In this document: positions 7,372-14,112 of the stretch, piece by piece
Numbering within the stretch: the stretch's first letter is position 1
Layout of the letters: each line of letters starts with the position of its first letter
From: CAZXBB01 sp964638815
GTDB taxonomy: Bacteria > Planctomycetota > Phycisphaerae > Phycisphaerales > SM1A02
Reading direction: 5' to 3'
Assembly: GCA_964638815.1 (NCBI GenBank)
Contig: CAZXBB010000230.1
Coordinates: forward strand, 1-14,268
DNA length: 14,268 bases
The notes under the pieces: model-generated
What the model was told of the DNA's origin: nothing
Database searches by the model: none
What the model saw: only the letters and a program-made list of their open reading frames with translations
Program-made: the position numbers and the translations under genes

Positions 7372-10300
7372 TCACGGCCCCGACGCGATGTCCAGCGTAC
7401 CCGTCCCGACCGAACCGCTCGAGCGCGAGCCGATCCGGACCAGGTAGACCGCACCGGCCTCGACCGGGAACGCCGCCTCGGCGCGCGTGTTCGCGACGCC
7501 GCAGACGTCGTCGGCGCACGCGAGGAAGTCGCCCGGACAGTTTCCGTCCTCGTAGATCGCGATCCGGTTGTTGAAGTTGGCGTCGCACACGCTGGCCAGG
7601 GCGAAGCCCGTGACCGGCGCCTGGTAACGGAACCAGACGTCCCGCACGAACGCGAGGCCCGCACCCTCGTCACAGGATCCCGGCAGGTCCGGCCCCGCTT
7701 CGGACGTGCCGATCGTCGAGAAGTAGTAGCTTCCGTCCGTGACCACGACCGCGTTCGCGCAGTCGTCCGCGGAGAGATCGCATTGCGTTTCGCACGTGGA
7801 GCCGGGCGTGCGCCACGTGCCGTCCATCGCCGTGCAGAACTCCTCCACGACGACCACGCAGCTCTGCGGGAGGCAGCAGGCGGCCGTTCGACAACCCGTC
7901 TCGCAGGTGTCGCCGTTGCCGCCGAAGAGACCGCCCGCCGCCAGGCAGTCGGCCTCGACGGTTCCTTCCTCGCAGGATCCGTCGGGCAGGCAGCAGGCGC
8001 CGTTGCAGGTCTCGTCGCACGTCGTGTTGTTGCCCCGGTATGTTCCGCCGGCGGCGGCGCACGCCTCGGGCGCGTCCACGAAGCATGCGGCGTCCGGCAG
8101 GCAGCACGCGCCGGCCGTGCACGGCCCCCAGTTCGCCAGGATAAAGAGGATGTCCTCGAATCCGGCGGTGCCGTTCGAGTCGATGTCCTCCGGGCACTGG
8201 CACGTTCCCCAGTTGGCGAGGATCGCGAGCACGTCGCCGTACCCCAGCGCGCCGTTGCCGTCGAGGTCGCCGAGGCAGTCGGACAGCACGCCGCTGACGA
8301 CGAGTGCGAAGTCGGCGTCCAGCCCGCCGGTCTCGACGTGTCCGTCCTCGTTGATCTCGGCTGCGATGACCTCGACGATCCACGTCCCCGGTTCAGGATC
8401 GGCGATGAACACGTTCTCGACGGTGTCGATGTCGTTCGGATCGCCGCCCGGCGTCGAGTAGAGGCCGTCGACGAGCCCGTTGTTGCCCCAGTAGACGGTG
8501 CCGCCAGGCGACGTGACCCTGAGGTTCAGATCGTTGACGCGGTGCTGCGATGCCGCGGGCACGCCGGGGGGATCGGCGTACGTCATCGTCGCCTTGAGCT
8601 CGTCGCTGCCCCCGACCGGGACGCGGACCTGGTAGATCGCGCGATCGCCGATCGCGAGGACGTCGGTCTCGTCCACGACGAAGATCGTCCCCGCGACGGC
8701 CTGGTCGTACATGTTCGCGAGATCGGGCATGCCCCAGCCCTGCCGCATACGCGTGATGTCGGCGTTGGGCCCGCCGGAGAGCCAGTCGTACTGCACGGCC
8801 GTGTTCACGAGCATCGCCTTCGCGGTGGTCATGTGCGCGCGGTTCTCGAACACGGTGCCGCCGGGATCCGCGGCGTTGCCGAACAGGCCGTCGGACCACA
8901 TCTCGAAGAAGAGTCCGACGTGGCCGCAGATCATGGGCGTCGCACCGCTGGTGCCGCCGAAGTTCTGCGTGTACCCGTTCCCGCCGGAGATGGTGCGGAT
9001 CCGGTCGTAGAACATCGCCAGCGTCGGCTTGATGCGACCGTCCGATGCCGGCCCGGTGGAGCCGCCGCTGCCCCACAGGTCGTCGCCCAGGGTGGCCGTG
9101 TCGCGGTGGTATACGCCGCCGCCGGAGATGATGTTCTTCGCCCACGCCTGGGGCCTCGACTCCTGGTTGCCCGCGTTGCTTTGCGACTGGCAGTGGACGA
9201 TGTCGAAGTCGAAGAGCGACGCGTCGGTGTCGGCGGAGATCGTCGTGTAATCGACGGTGCGCGAGCTGCCCACGCTCGTGGTCTGGAAGACGGCGTTGTA
9301 CGGCTCCTCGACGAGCTCGCGCGTGTGGTCGTACCGCGGCTGACCGGTGGAGACCTCCTCCCAGTCGGCGAGGATGACCTGTCCCTCGGGCAGGAGGCCC
9401 AGCGATCCCGGATCGCCCGTGCCGTCGCCGAACGTGATGCCCGAGCACGACGCACCGTGCGAGTCGGCGGTCACCGGCGTGTGCAGGATCGGCGGATGGT
9501 GCTGAAGGTCCGGGTGCCCCACGCTGAAGCCCTGGTCGAGCACCTCGCCGCGTACGCCGGCGCCGCGGTAGCCGCCCTGCGACTGGATGTAGTTCGCGCC
9601 GCCGACCACGCGGCCGATGTTCATGTCCGGCTCGAACGGGCTCCACCGATCGATGTACGCGATCTCGTCCATGCGGACGACTTCGAAGAGCTGCGCCGGG
9701 GTCAGCGTGGCCTCGAGCAGGTACTTGCCCGCGTGGTCGCGTTCGACGATGCCGCCGAGCTGCCGGATGCGCGCCGCGACGGCATCCTTCTGCTTCATCC
9801 CCGCTTCCCAAACCATGAGGTTGTACTTCTGCCGCGGAAAGAGCGCGTCGCCCCGGTCGGCGTTGAGGAGCATCGGCTCCTCGAGCTTGTACGCCGGGTG
9901 GAACGGGCCGACCCAGCGCACGAACGGGAGCGCGTCAACCCTCGCGACGCCGGCCGGCGACATCTCGACGACGAACGCGTGATTCGGAATGAACTTCCGC
10001 ACGCGGCCCCCGGCCGCGGTGATGGCGTCGCGGAACTCGGGGAGCGTCTGCGTGACGAACTGAACGAGGTAGAGATTCGTGTCCGGGCCCGCCGCGAACC
10101 GCGATTCGATCGACGGCAGGGGGGAGGGAGCGAGCGGATCGAAGTCGCCGTGACGCAGCCTGACCACGTACGACGCCCGACGCGGGCCGATCACGGGCGC
10201 GCCGTCGCGCGAGATCGAGTAGTGCGGCACGGTGTTCCCGCCGGCGTCCGCCTGCTCCCACACCCGCAGCGTGATCCCGGAGTTTGGGATCTCCACGGTG

Positions 10301-10425
10301 CGCGTCTTCACCGGCTCGCGCCCCGCCGCGTCGGCCGGGGCGCCGGCGGCGATCGCGCCGATCGCGGCGATTGCGGCGATCGAGGCGATCAGAGTGGGCA
10401 TCCTCATGGCGCGGGGCCGGGGCAT
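7372..10425 (-). CDS. Secreted S8 subtilase with dockerin-like module and CCLPDG cysteine repeats
   Basis: The 1017-residue exported serine endopeptidase starts at ATG 10425, which has GGAG about 9 nt upstream and opens a signal peptide (Arg-rich start, Ile/Ala core 11-28, likely cut after ADA near 33). A further 37 codons are open upstream but fit no leader. Residues 80-260 resemble a propeptide region. The subtilase core runs about 270-570: Asp297 (VLDQG), His323 (DSHGAS), a candidate oxyanion Asn417 and Ser493 (GTSGATP). A beta-rich P-domain-like section covers about 585-712. Residues 719-768 contain two Ca-binding-loop-like motifs (DLDGNG, DIDSNG), each ending LANWG. Three Cys-rich repeats begin with CCLP at 774, 811 and 850. 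The final section, 883-1017, holds a further beta-rich unit. The catalytic triad looks intact. The substrate is unknown. Confidence 0.9.
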   Translation of the reverse strand: MPRPRAMRMPTLIASIAAIAAIGAIAAGAPADAAGREPVKTRTVEIPNSGITLRVWEQADAGGNTVPHYSISRDGAPVIGPRRASYVVRLRHGDFDPLAPSPLPSIESRFAAGPDTNLYLVQFVTQTLPEFRDAITAAGGRVRKFIPNHAFVVEMSPAGVARVDALPFVRWVGPFHPAYKLEEPMLLNADRGDALFPRQKYNLMVWEAGMKQKDAVAARIRQLGGIVERDHAGKYLLEATLTPAQLFEVVRMDEIAYIDRWSPFEPDMNIGRVVGGANYIQSQGGYRGAGVRGEVLDQGFSVGHPDLQHHPPILHTPVTADSHGASCSGITFGDGTGDPGSLGLLPEGQVILADWEEVSTGQPRYDHTRELVEEPYNAVFQTTSVGSSRTVDYTTISADTDASLFDFDIVHCQSQSNAGNQESRPQAWAKNIISGGGVYHRDTATLGDDLWGSGGSTGPASDGRIKPTLAMFYDRIRTISGGNGYTQNFGGTSGATPMICGHVGLFFEMWSDGLFGNAADPGGTVFENRAHMTTAKAMLVNTAVQYDWLSGGPNADITRMRQGWGMPDLANMYDQAVAGTIFVVDETDVLAIGDRAIYQVRVPVGGSDELKATMTYADPPGVPAASQHRVNDLNLRVTSPGGTVYWGNNGLVDGLYSTPGGDPNDIDTVENVFIADPEPGTWIVEVIAAEINEDGHVETGGLDADFALVVSGVLSDCLGDLDGNGALGYGDVLAILANWGTCQCPEDIDSNGTAGFEDILFILANWGPCTAGACCLPDAACFVDAPEACAAAGGTYRGNNTTCDETCNGACCLPDGSCEEGTVEADCLAAGGLFGGNGDTCETGCRTAACCLPQSCVVVVEEFCTAMDGTWRTPGSTCETQCDLSADDCANAVVVTDGSYYFSTIGTSEAGPDLPGSCDEGAGLAFVRDVWFRYQAPVTGFALASVCDANFNNRIAIYEDGNCPGDFLACADDVCGVANTRAEAAFPVEAGAVYLVRIGSRSSGSVGTGTLDIASGP

Positions 10426-10439
10426 GATCTTTCTCCTCT

Positions 10440-10467
10440 GGGGCTCCGGGGGTCCGGGGGCTCCGGG
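10440..10467 (+). other. G-quadruplex-capable tract just upstream of the protease start
   Basis: The plus strand has four G runs, G4-CTCC-G5-TCC-G5-CTCC-G3, satisfying the usual intramolecular G-quadruplex pattern. It is on the template strand for the protease mRNA, directly beyond its ribosome binding site (10430-10440). The transcript would therefore carry the C-rich copy. Any effect on protease transcription is inference. Confidence 0.5.
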
Positions 10468-10663
10468 CGCACGGATATTCCGCCCGGCGGGGGTCCCGGT
10501 TGGAGCGTACCTCGTCCGCGAGGCCGACGCCTCCAATTGGGCGAGGGATTTCCTGCGACGGGAAGGTCCGCCCCGGTTACCGCGGCGCCGGGCCGCCTCG
10601 CCCCGGGGCCCGGGAGGGCCGAGTTGGGCGCCGGCCAGGCGGGGGCCTGGCCTGGGTCACTCG

Positions 10664-11058
10664 GGAGTCTTGCGGTGCGACGGCGGCCAGCCGCTTGGCA
10701 TGTACGTCGCCGGGGGTTTCGGGGATTTCCGCGTCTTCTCGACCAGGATCGATACGGCGCGGGCTACTCGGCGAGCGACGCAGCGATCGGCGACTACGAC
10801 GGCGACGGCCTCAACGACGTCGCGGTCCTGATCAGTCTCCCGCCGAGCGGCCTCGCCGACGCGGTGGTGATCCTCCGCAACGTGAGCGGCGACGTGGTGA
10901 CCGGCGACGCGAACGGCGACGGGACGGTGGACTTCCAGGACCTCGTCGCGCTCCTCGCGGCGTGGGGCCCGTGCGGTCCAGTGTGTCCGGAGGATCGCGA
11001 CGGCGACGGGTTCGTGTCCTGCGCCGACATCCTCGTCGTGCTCGCCAACTGGGCGTAG
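10664..11058 (+). pseudogene. Remnant of a secreted FG-GAP/VCBS plus dockerin-like protein, frameshifted
   Basis: The clearest part is the in-frame end: SASDAAIGDYDGDGLNDVAV resembles an FG-GAP/VCBS repeat. A dockerin-like pair follows (GDANGDGTVDFQDL... and EDRDGDGFVSCADI...) ending LANWA and a TAG stop at 11056-11058. Upstream, a related-looking segment (GGQPLGMYVAGGFGDFRVFS, from about 10664) is in a different frame, so a one-base shift near 10745-10770 breaks the gene. No signal peptide or start with a ribosome binding site is visible, and the region 10468-10663 shows no coding signal I trust. It is therefore a 3' fragment of a larger exported protein, possibly once a neighbour of the dockerin-bearing protease, since the two modules are of the same type but clearly different in sequence. 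Confidence 0.65.
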
Positions 11059-11110
11059 ACATCCGGAGGCGCGTCCATCGCGCTGATCCGGCGATGAATC
11101 GTCGGCCTGG

Positions 11111-11139
11111 CTCAGCTCCAACTCAGCTCCAACTCAGCT
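11111..11139. repeat. Short direct repeat, 11-bp unit
   Basis: CTCAGCTCCAA occurs twice in tandem (11111-11121, 11122-11132) and a third partial copy CTCAGCT follows. It lies between the dockerin remnant and the integrase gene. No function is evident. The stretch 11059-11231 otherwise shows no gene I can support, apart from the possible small overlapping frame described separately. Confidence 0.7.
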
Positions 11140-11320
11140 TCGTCGGCGCACGATGGCCGTGGTCGACCGGCTCCGCGCGCGGGCATGACGCTCGTTCTGC
11201 GGCTTGGACGAGCGTTGAACGCCGCATTCCCTCACCCGCTCCCCGGCCGCACACCACCACCGCGAACACGACCGTCACCACCCCCGCCACGAACACCACG
11301 AGCACCAAGAACACCACCAT
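11123..11320 (-). CDS. Possible small single-helix membrane protein overlapping the integrase 3' end
   Basis: In a frame shifted from the integrase, ATG 11320 opens a 65-residue reading frame. Its first ~22 residues are a near-perfect hydrophobic helix of Val, Phe, Leu and Ala, followed by CGRGAGEG and a basic tail. For about 24 successive codons the third base is G or C and the second is mostly T, the pattern of real membrane-protein coding in GC-rich DNA. The overlapping integrase frame instead has mostly T-ending Gly, Val and Arg codons. GGTGGCGG lies just before the ATG, a poor ribosome binding site. It could be a small gene, a frameshifted alternative end of the integrase, or an accident of a GTG-rich low-complexity tract. 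I favour none strongly. Confidence 0.3.
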   Translation of the reverse strand: MVVFLVLVVFVAGVVTVVFAVVVCGRGAGEGMRRSTLVQAAERASCPRAEPVDHGHRAPTKLSWS

Positions 11321-12299
11321 CCGCCACCGGCGCCACGAACGACGTCGCGATATCCAACGGGCTCCGCACGCCCATCGCTCCATCGCGCGTGACGTGCGTG
11401 TAGATCATTGTCGTGCTCACGTCCTTGTGACCGAGCAGTTGCTGCACCGACCTGATGTCGTACCCCGCCTCCAGCAGGTGTGTCGCGAAGCTGTGTCGCA
11501 GCACGTGACACGTCACGCGCTTGTCGATCCCGGCTCGACGCGCCGCCGCGATGATCGGAGGGTTCACTGTCTTGGGATACACGTGGTGCAGCACCAGTTC
11601 TCCCGTCCGCGGATGCGGGCACGCCCGTTTCGCCGGGAAGACGTAGTGCCACGCCCACTCGAATCCCAGCCGCGGGCTCTTCACTGCCAGCGCGTCCGGC
11701 AGCGACACCGGCGCGCGCTCCTCCTCGCCCGCCGGCAGCCGCGCGTTCCGCCGCCGCACGTCCTCGAGATGTGACGTCAACCCCGCCTGCACCCTCGTCG
11801 GCAGCACTGTGACCCGGTCCTTCCCGCCCTTTCCGCACCGCACGAACAACTGATTGCGCTCGAAGTCGAGGTCCTTCACCCGCAGCCGGCAGCATTCCAT
11901 GAGCCGGATTCCCCCGCCGTACATCAATTCCGCCATCAGCCGCCACTTGCCCGACAGCTCACCGAGCAGTGCGAGCACTTCTTCGGTGGTGAGCACGGTC
12001 GGCAGTCGTTTCGGCCGTTTGGCCCGCATCGCGTCGACGCGTCCGAGCCGGATGTCGAGGACCTGGCGGTAGAGGAACACGAGCGCGTTCAGCGCCTGGT
12101 TCTGCGTGCTCGCCGCCACCCCGCGCTTGACCGCCAGGTGGTTCAGGAACTCCCGCACCTCCCCCGCCCCCATCTCCGCCGGGTGTCGCCGATCGTGAAA
12201 CCTTATGTAGCGCAGGATCCACGCGACGTACGACTGTTCGGTGCGATACGAGTATCGCCGCAGGCGCAACTCCTCTCGCACCCTATCCATCAACCGCAT
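11232..12299 (-). CDS. intI: Integron integrase (tyrosine recombinase, IntI family)
   Basis: The 355-residue protein excises and inserts gene cassettes by recombining attC and attI sites. The N-terminal SAM-like DNA-binding domain (RYSYRTEQSYV...) covers about 5-85 and the catalytic domain about 100-305. Catalytic residues are Arg132 (GGGIRLMECCRLR), a Lys near 160 (GKGGKDR), His265 and Arg268 (CHVLRHSFATHLLE), His291 (LLGHKDVSTT) and Tyr300 (MIYTHV). The IntI-specific insertion separating it from XerC/XerD is present at about 211-258 (FEWAWHYVFPAKR...PRTGELVLHHVYPK). All catalytic residues are intact. ATG 12299 is chosen because it starts MRLMDRVREEL like known IntI; ATG 12290 is an alternative, and the longer frame to 12404 gives an unlikely leader. 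After the normal family end GVRSPLD (311-317) there is an extra Gly-rich tail of about 38 residues. Confidence 0.95.
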   Translation of the reverse strand: MRLMDRVREELRLRRYSYRTEQSYVAWILRYIRFHDRRHPAEMGAGEVREFLNHLAVKRGVAASTQNQALNALVFLYRQVLDIRLGRVDAMRAKRPKRLPTVLTTEEVLALLGELSGKWRLMAELMYGGGIRLMECCRLRVKDLDFERNQLFVRCGKGGKDRVTVLPTRVQAGLTSHLEDVRRRNARLPAGEEERAPVSLPDALAVKSPRLGFEWAWHYVFPAKRACPHPRTGELVLHHVYPKTVNPPIIAAARRAGIDKRVTCHVLRHSFATHLLEAGYDIRSVQQLLGHKDVSTTMIYTHVTRDGAMGVRSPLDIATSFVAPVADGGVLGARGVRGGGGDGRVRGGGVRPGSG

Positions 12300-12541
12300 A
12301 CATCCCACGATATCGCGACCTATCACCCTCCGTGCCCCAACCGCGCTTTCACCCCATCCTTCGAGTCTTCTTCGAGCCCGACAGGCACTCGCAGCCCCAT
12401 CCACCGCTCACGTCCGCCCCCGATCCGCCCCCTATCCCCACCCCCGCCCCACCGCACAGACACGCCGCCCCTCCCCGCCCGTCACAGCCTATCATCCCAA
12501 GGCGCCCTCTCTAATCCCCGACTTTCGCGCCCCAATCTCTG
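12300..12541 (+). other. attI region and intI leader (242 bp, C-rich)
   Basis: This stretch between intI and the first cassette holds no gene. It ends with the core GTTAGCC (12541-12547), where recombination would occur between G12541 and T12542. CCCAAT at 12531-12536 may be the weak inverted partner (L element) of a simple attI site. A direct repeat TTCGAG-TCTTC-TTCGAG is at 12360-12376. The region is strikingly C-rich on the plus strand, especially 12410-12520. attI sites share little sequence between integrons, so the exact limits cannot be set. The boundary itself is firm because the cassette start matches the R'' end of its attC. No clear LexA-like box or strong intI promoter was seen. 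Confidence 0.8.
12417..12450 (-). other. Strong G-quadruplex motif in the intI leader/attI
   Basis: On the minus strand, which is the coding strand of intI, five G runs occur: G4-C-G5-T-G4-ATA-G5-CGGATC-G5, with very short loops. This fits the criteria for a stable intramolecular quadruplex. It lies about 120-150 bases upstream of the intI start and about 90 bases from the attI crossover point, so it could affect intI transcription, the transcript leader or DNA strandedness at attI. Folding and function are inference. Confidence 0.6.
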
Positions 12542-13371
12542 TTAGCCGACTCGCACAACCACAATGCGTGCAACTGCATACACCATCGCAGTCGTGCTAG
12601 CAGGCGCCGTCGTGAACTGGCTGCTCGCATGGCTTAGCCTTGGTTTCCAAGACCCTCGCTTTTCGGGGACAGAGCAGGTTCGCGATCTGTCTTACGCGGA
12701 CGCACGGGCTTGGGAGGCCGATGCCCCCTCAGACTTCGTGGCCGCCGACAGCTACTCGCAGGTGACCACGCAGGGGTTTGCTTGCCAAGTTGTCCGCATC
12801 GTGGGCTACCACCACGGCACTGCCCCCTGCTTGGGCTCCGTCGATGACTCCATCGTCTCGGTGCGAACCGGCTGGCCGCTAACCTCCTTTCGCGGCGAGC
12901 AGTGGAGCATTGAGCCGCCCGTCGGAATCGCGAGGCGTGAGTACAACACCGGTGTATCGGAATCGAGTCGGTGGTTCGTTCCGTGGCGTCGAGCCGGGCG
13001 CGACTCCATGTTGTTCCCAACCGGCCTCGTCTGGCATGGGTTCGTGCTCAACACCGTGTTCTACTCAGCAGTCCTCTGGCTGCTCGCGACAGGTCCGTCA
13101 CGACTACGCGGCGCTTGGCGCCGTCAACACGACGCCTGTGTGGCTTGCGGCTATCCCGTGGGCTATTCCCAGGTGTGCACGGAGTGCGGACGCCCTCACT
13201 AGGCCGACCGTCGGCTAACCAGGCGCCGCAAGGGGACGGGCCACCCGCCGCGCGCTCGAAACCCATCGCGCCGGAGGCCCGGCTGGCGCCGGCCCACACC
13301 GGCTACCATGTGAACGTTGTCTCTACGGGCGAGCCACCGTCGTCTGGTGGCCCGCCCCCTGAGCTTGGTCG
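12542..13371 (+). mobile_element. Integron gene cassette 1 (830 bp)
   Basis: The boundaries follow from the G/TT cleavage rule: the cassette starts TTAGCCGAC at 12542 and ends with the G at 13371. Its attC R'' end GTCGGCTAAC (13210-13219) is the exact reverse complement of GTTAGCCGAC at the cassette's own start, as expected when a circular cassette with one attC is linearised. It carries one gene (12564-13202), 22 nt after the boundary, and its attC. Cassette DNA looks less GC-rich than the operon to the left, in keeping with separate origin. Confidence 0.92.
12564..13202 (+). CDS. Cassette 1 product: two-helix membrane protein with C-terminal zinc ribbon
   Basis: The 212-residue protein has no assigned function. 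A hydrophobic helix at about 5-27 is followed by a ~125-residue region with a few Cys (74, 89) that probably lies outside the cytoplasm. A second helix follows at about 153-175, then a short basic segment. The C-terminus has a zinc-ribbon-like CxxCGYPVGYSQVCTECG with Cys192, 195, 205 and 208. From memory, proteins with two helices and a CxxCGYxLxG...CPECG tail are frequent hypotheticals in planctomycete genomes, which suggests the cassette gene was captured from a host-type relative. The ATG start lies 22 nt from the cassette boundary. No Shine-Dalgarno sequence is visible, so expression may depend on a leaderless or unusual start. Confidence 0.8.
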   Translation: MRATAYTIAVVLAGAVVNWLLAWLSLGFQDPRFSGTEQVRDLSYADARAWEADAPSDFVAADSYSQVTTQGFACQVVRIVGYHHGTAPCLGSVDDSIVSVRTGWPLTSFRGEQWSIEPPVGIARREYNTGVSESSRWFVPWRRAGRDSMLFPTGLVWHGFVLNTVFYSAVLWLLATGPSRLRGAWRRQHDACVACGYPVGYSQVCTECGRPH

Positions 13372-13377
13372 TTAGGT
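13210..13377 (+). repeat. attC site of cassette 1 (about 166 bp)
   Basis: R'' is GGCTAAC (13213-13219) and R' is GTTAGGT (13371-13377), with crossover after G13371. The inner arms pair: AGGGGACGGGCCACC (L'', from about 13231) with GGTGGCCCGCCCCCT (L', 13346-13360), leaving one A/C mismatch. The central part between the arms is long (about 100 bp) and GC-rich, with further hairpin potential around GCCGGAGGCCCGGCTGGCGC. The site is longer than the 57-141 bp usually quoted for attC. As a hairpin of one strand it would be the IntI substrate. Confidence 0.92.
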
Positions 13378-13435
13378 GCCACCACTCGACCTCCTCGTTT
13401 CATTCGCCCGAATGCGGCAGCGGCGTGAGGTTCCG

Positions 13436-14077
13436 ATGCAGTCTCTTAGGATCGAGAACAAACGACGAGTCGCGCTGGTTGCTGTCATCGTGATCCTCGT
13501 AGCCTGCCTCTCAGCGGCGATTCTCTTCATCGCGCGAGCCGGAGCTGAGATTCGCCAGATGCTCAACCCTCAGTTTCGCCATGTTCAGGCTAGCGAGCTG
13601 AAGTGGTTCGCCCGGCCAATGCCATTCTCTAAGGCGTGGAATGACTCACAGCGGCAATTCCGCACGTCCTTGCCGCTGCCAACTTCCACGGCACCGACGA
13701 GCTTCGTCGACGCTACTGGCACCTATCTCTTCATAGGCGAGGAGGATATGGTCCTCATGGTCCTGATACCTGCCAACGGGGCCGTCAGATCGGGGACAGC
13801 GCCCCCGATGCGACTCGCGATTAGTTCGCTCATTAGTCAGATCGACGAGTCCGGCGCGGCTCTTCCACAAACACAGGGCATACCTGCGATCGTATGCGAT
13901 CTGAACGCGACACAGGCTCAGTACGTTTGGAACAACGATGTTCCGCCGTCTCTGGTGGAGGCCATGAAAGCCGCAGCGCGCAACGCGAATTGGCGACCGT
14001 TCCCGCCAAACGGCGGCATGATCCCCGCAACTCCCAAGAGCGTCACCGTCGCACCGGCGCCCTACTTCCAGCCGTAA
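13436..14077 (+). CDS. Cassette 2 product: membrane-anchored protein of unknown function
   Basis: The 213-residue protein is not recognised. A short basic N-terminus (MQSLRIENKRR) and one hydrophobic helix at about 11-33 suggest an anchor or uncleaved signal. The remaining ~180 residues probably face the periplasm, with a Pro-rich C-terminus ending PAPYFQP. Only two Cys are present (24, 154) and no catalytic motif is seen. ATG 13436 is chosen because GAGG lies 5 nt upstream (13427-13430). The frame is open further upstream to a GTG at 13376 inside the recombination core and to ATG 13412, neither with a ribosome binding site. Its leader from the cassette boundary is 64 nt. Being a lone gene in a cassette, it may act independently. 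Confidence 0.78.
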   Translation: MQSLRIENKRRVALVAVIVILVACLSAAILFIARAGAEIRQMLNPQFRHVQASELKWFARPMPFSKAWNDSQRQFRTSLPLPTSTAPTSFVDATGTYLFIGEEDMVLMVLIPANGAVRSGTAPPMRLAISSLISQIDESGAALPQTQGIPAIVCDLNATQAQYVWNNDVPPSLVEAMKAAARNANWRPFPPNGGMIPATPKSVTVAPAPYFQP

Positions 14078-14112
14078 CGCAGTCGGCCCGTGCTTCCATG
14101 CGAACGCACAAC

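Noticed and set aside
7783..11058. A 1091-codon open frame on the plus strand
   Set aside because: Most of it lies antisense to the subtilase, whose signal peptide, catalytic triad and repeats are clear. Long antisense frames are common in GC-rich DNA. Only the last part (dockerin-like) is real and is reported as a remnant.
11185..11403. A 72-codon Pro/Arg/Thr-rich plus-strand frame
   Set aside because: It is antisense to the integrase end, low in complexity, and has no ribosome binding site.
11232..12299. XerC/XerD or phage integrase
   Set aside because: The insertion at about 211-258 and the adjacent attI/attC sites identify an integron integrase.
12360..12376. TTCGAG direct repeat as an IntI-binding DR pair or LexA box
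   Set aside because: It is about 165 bp from the crossover and not palindromic, so evidence is too weak for a separate feature.
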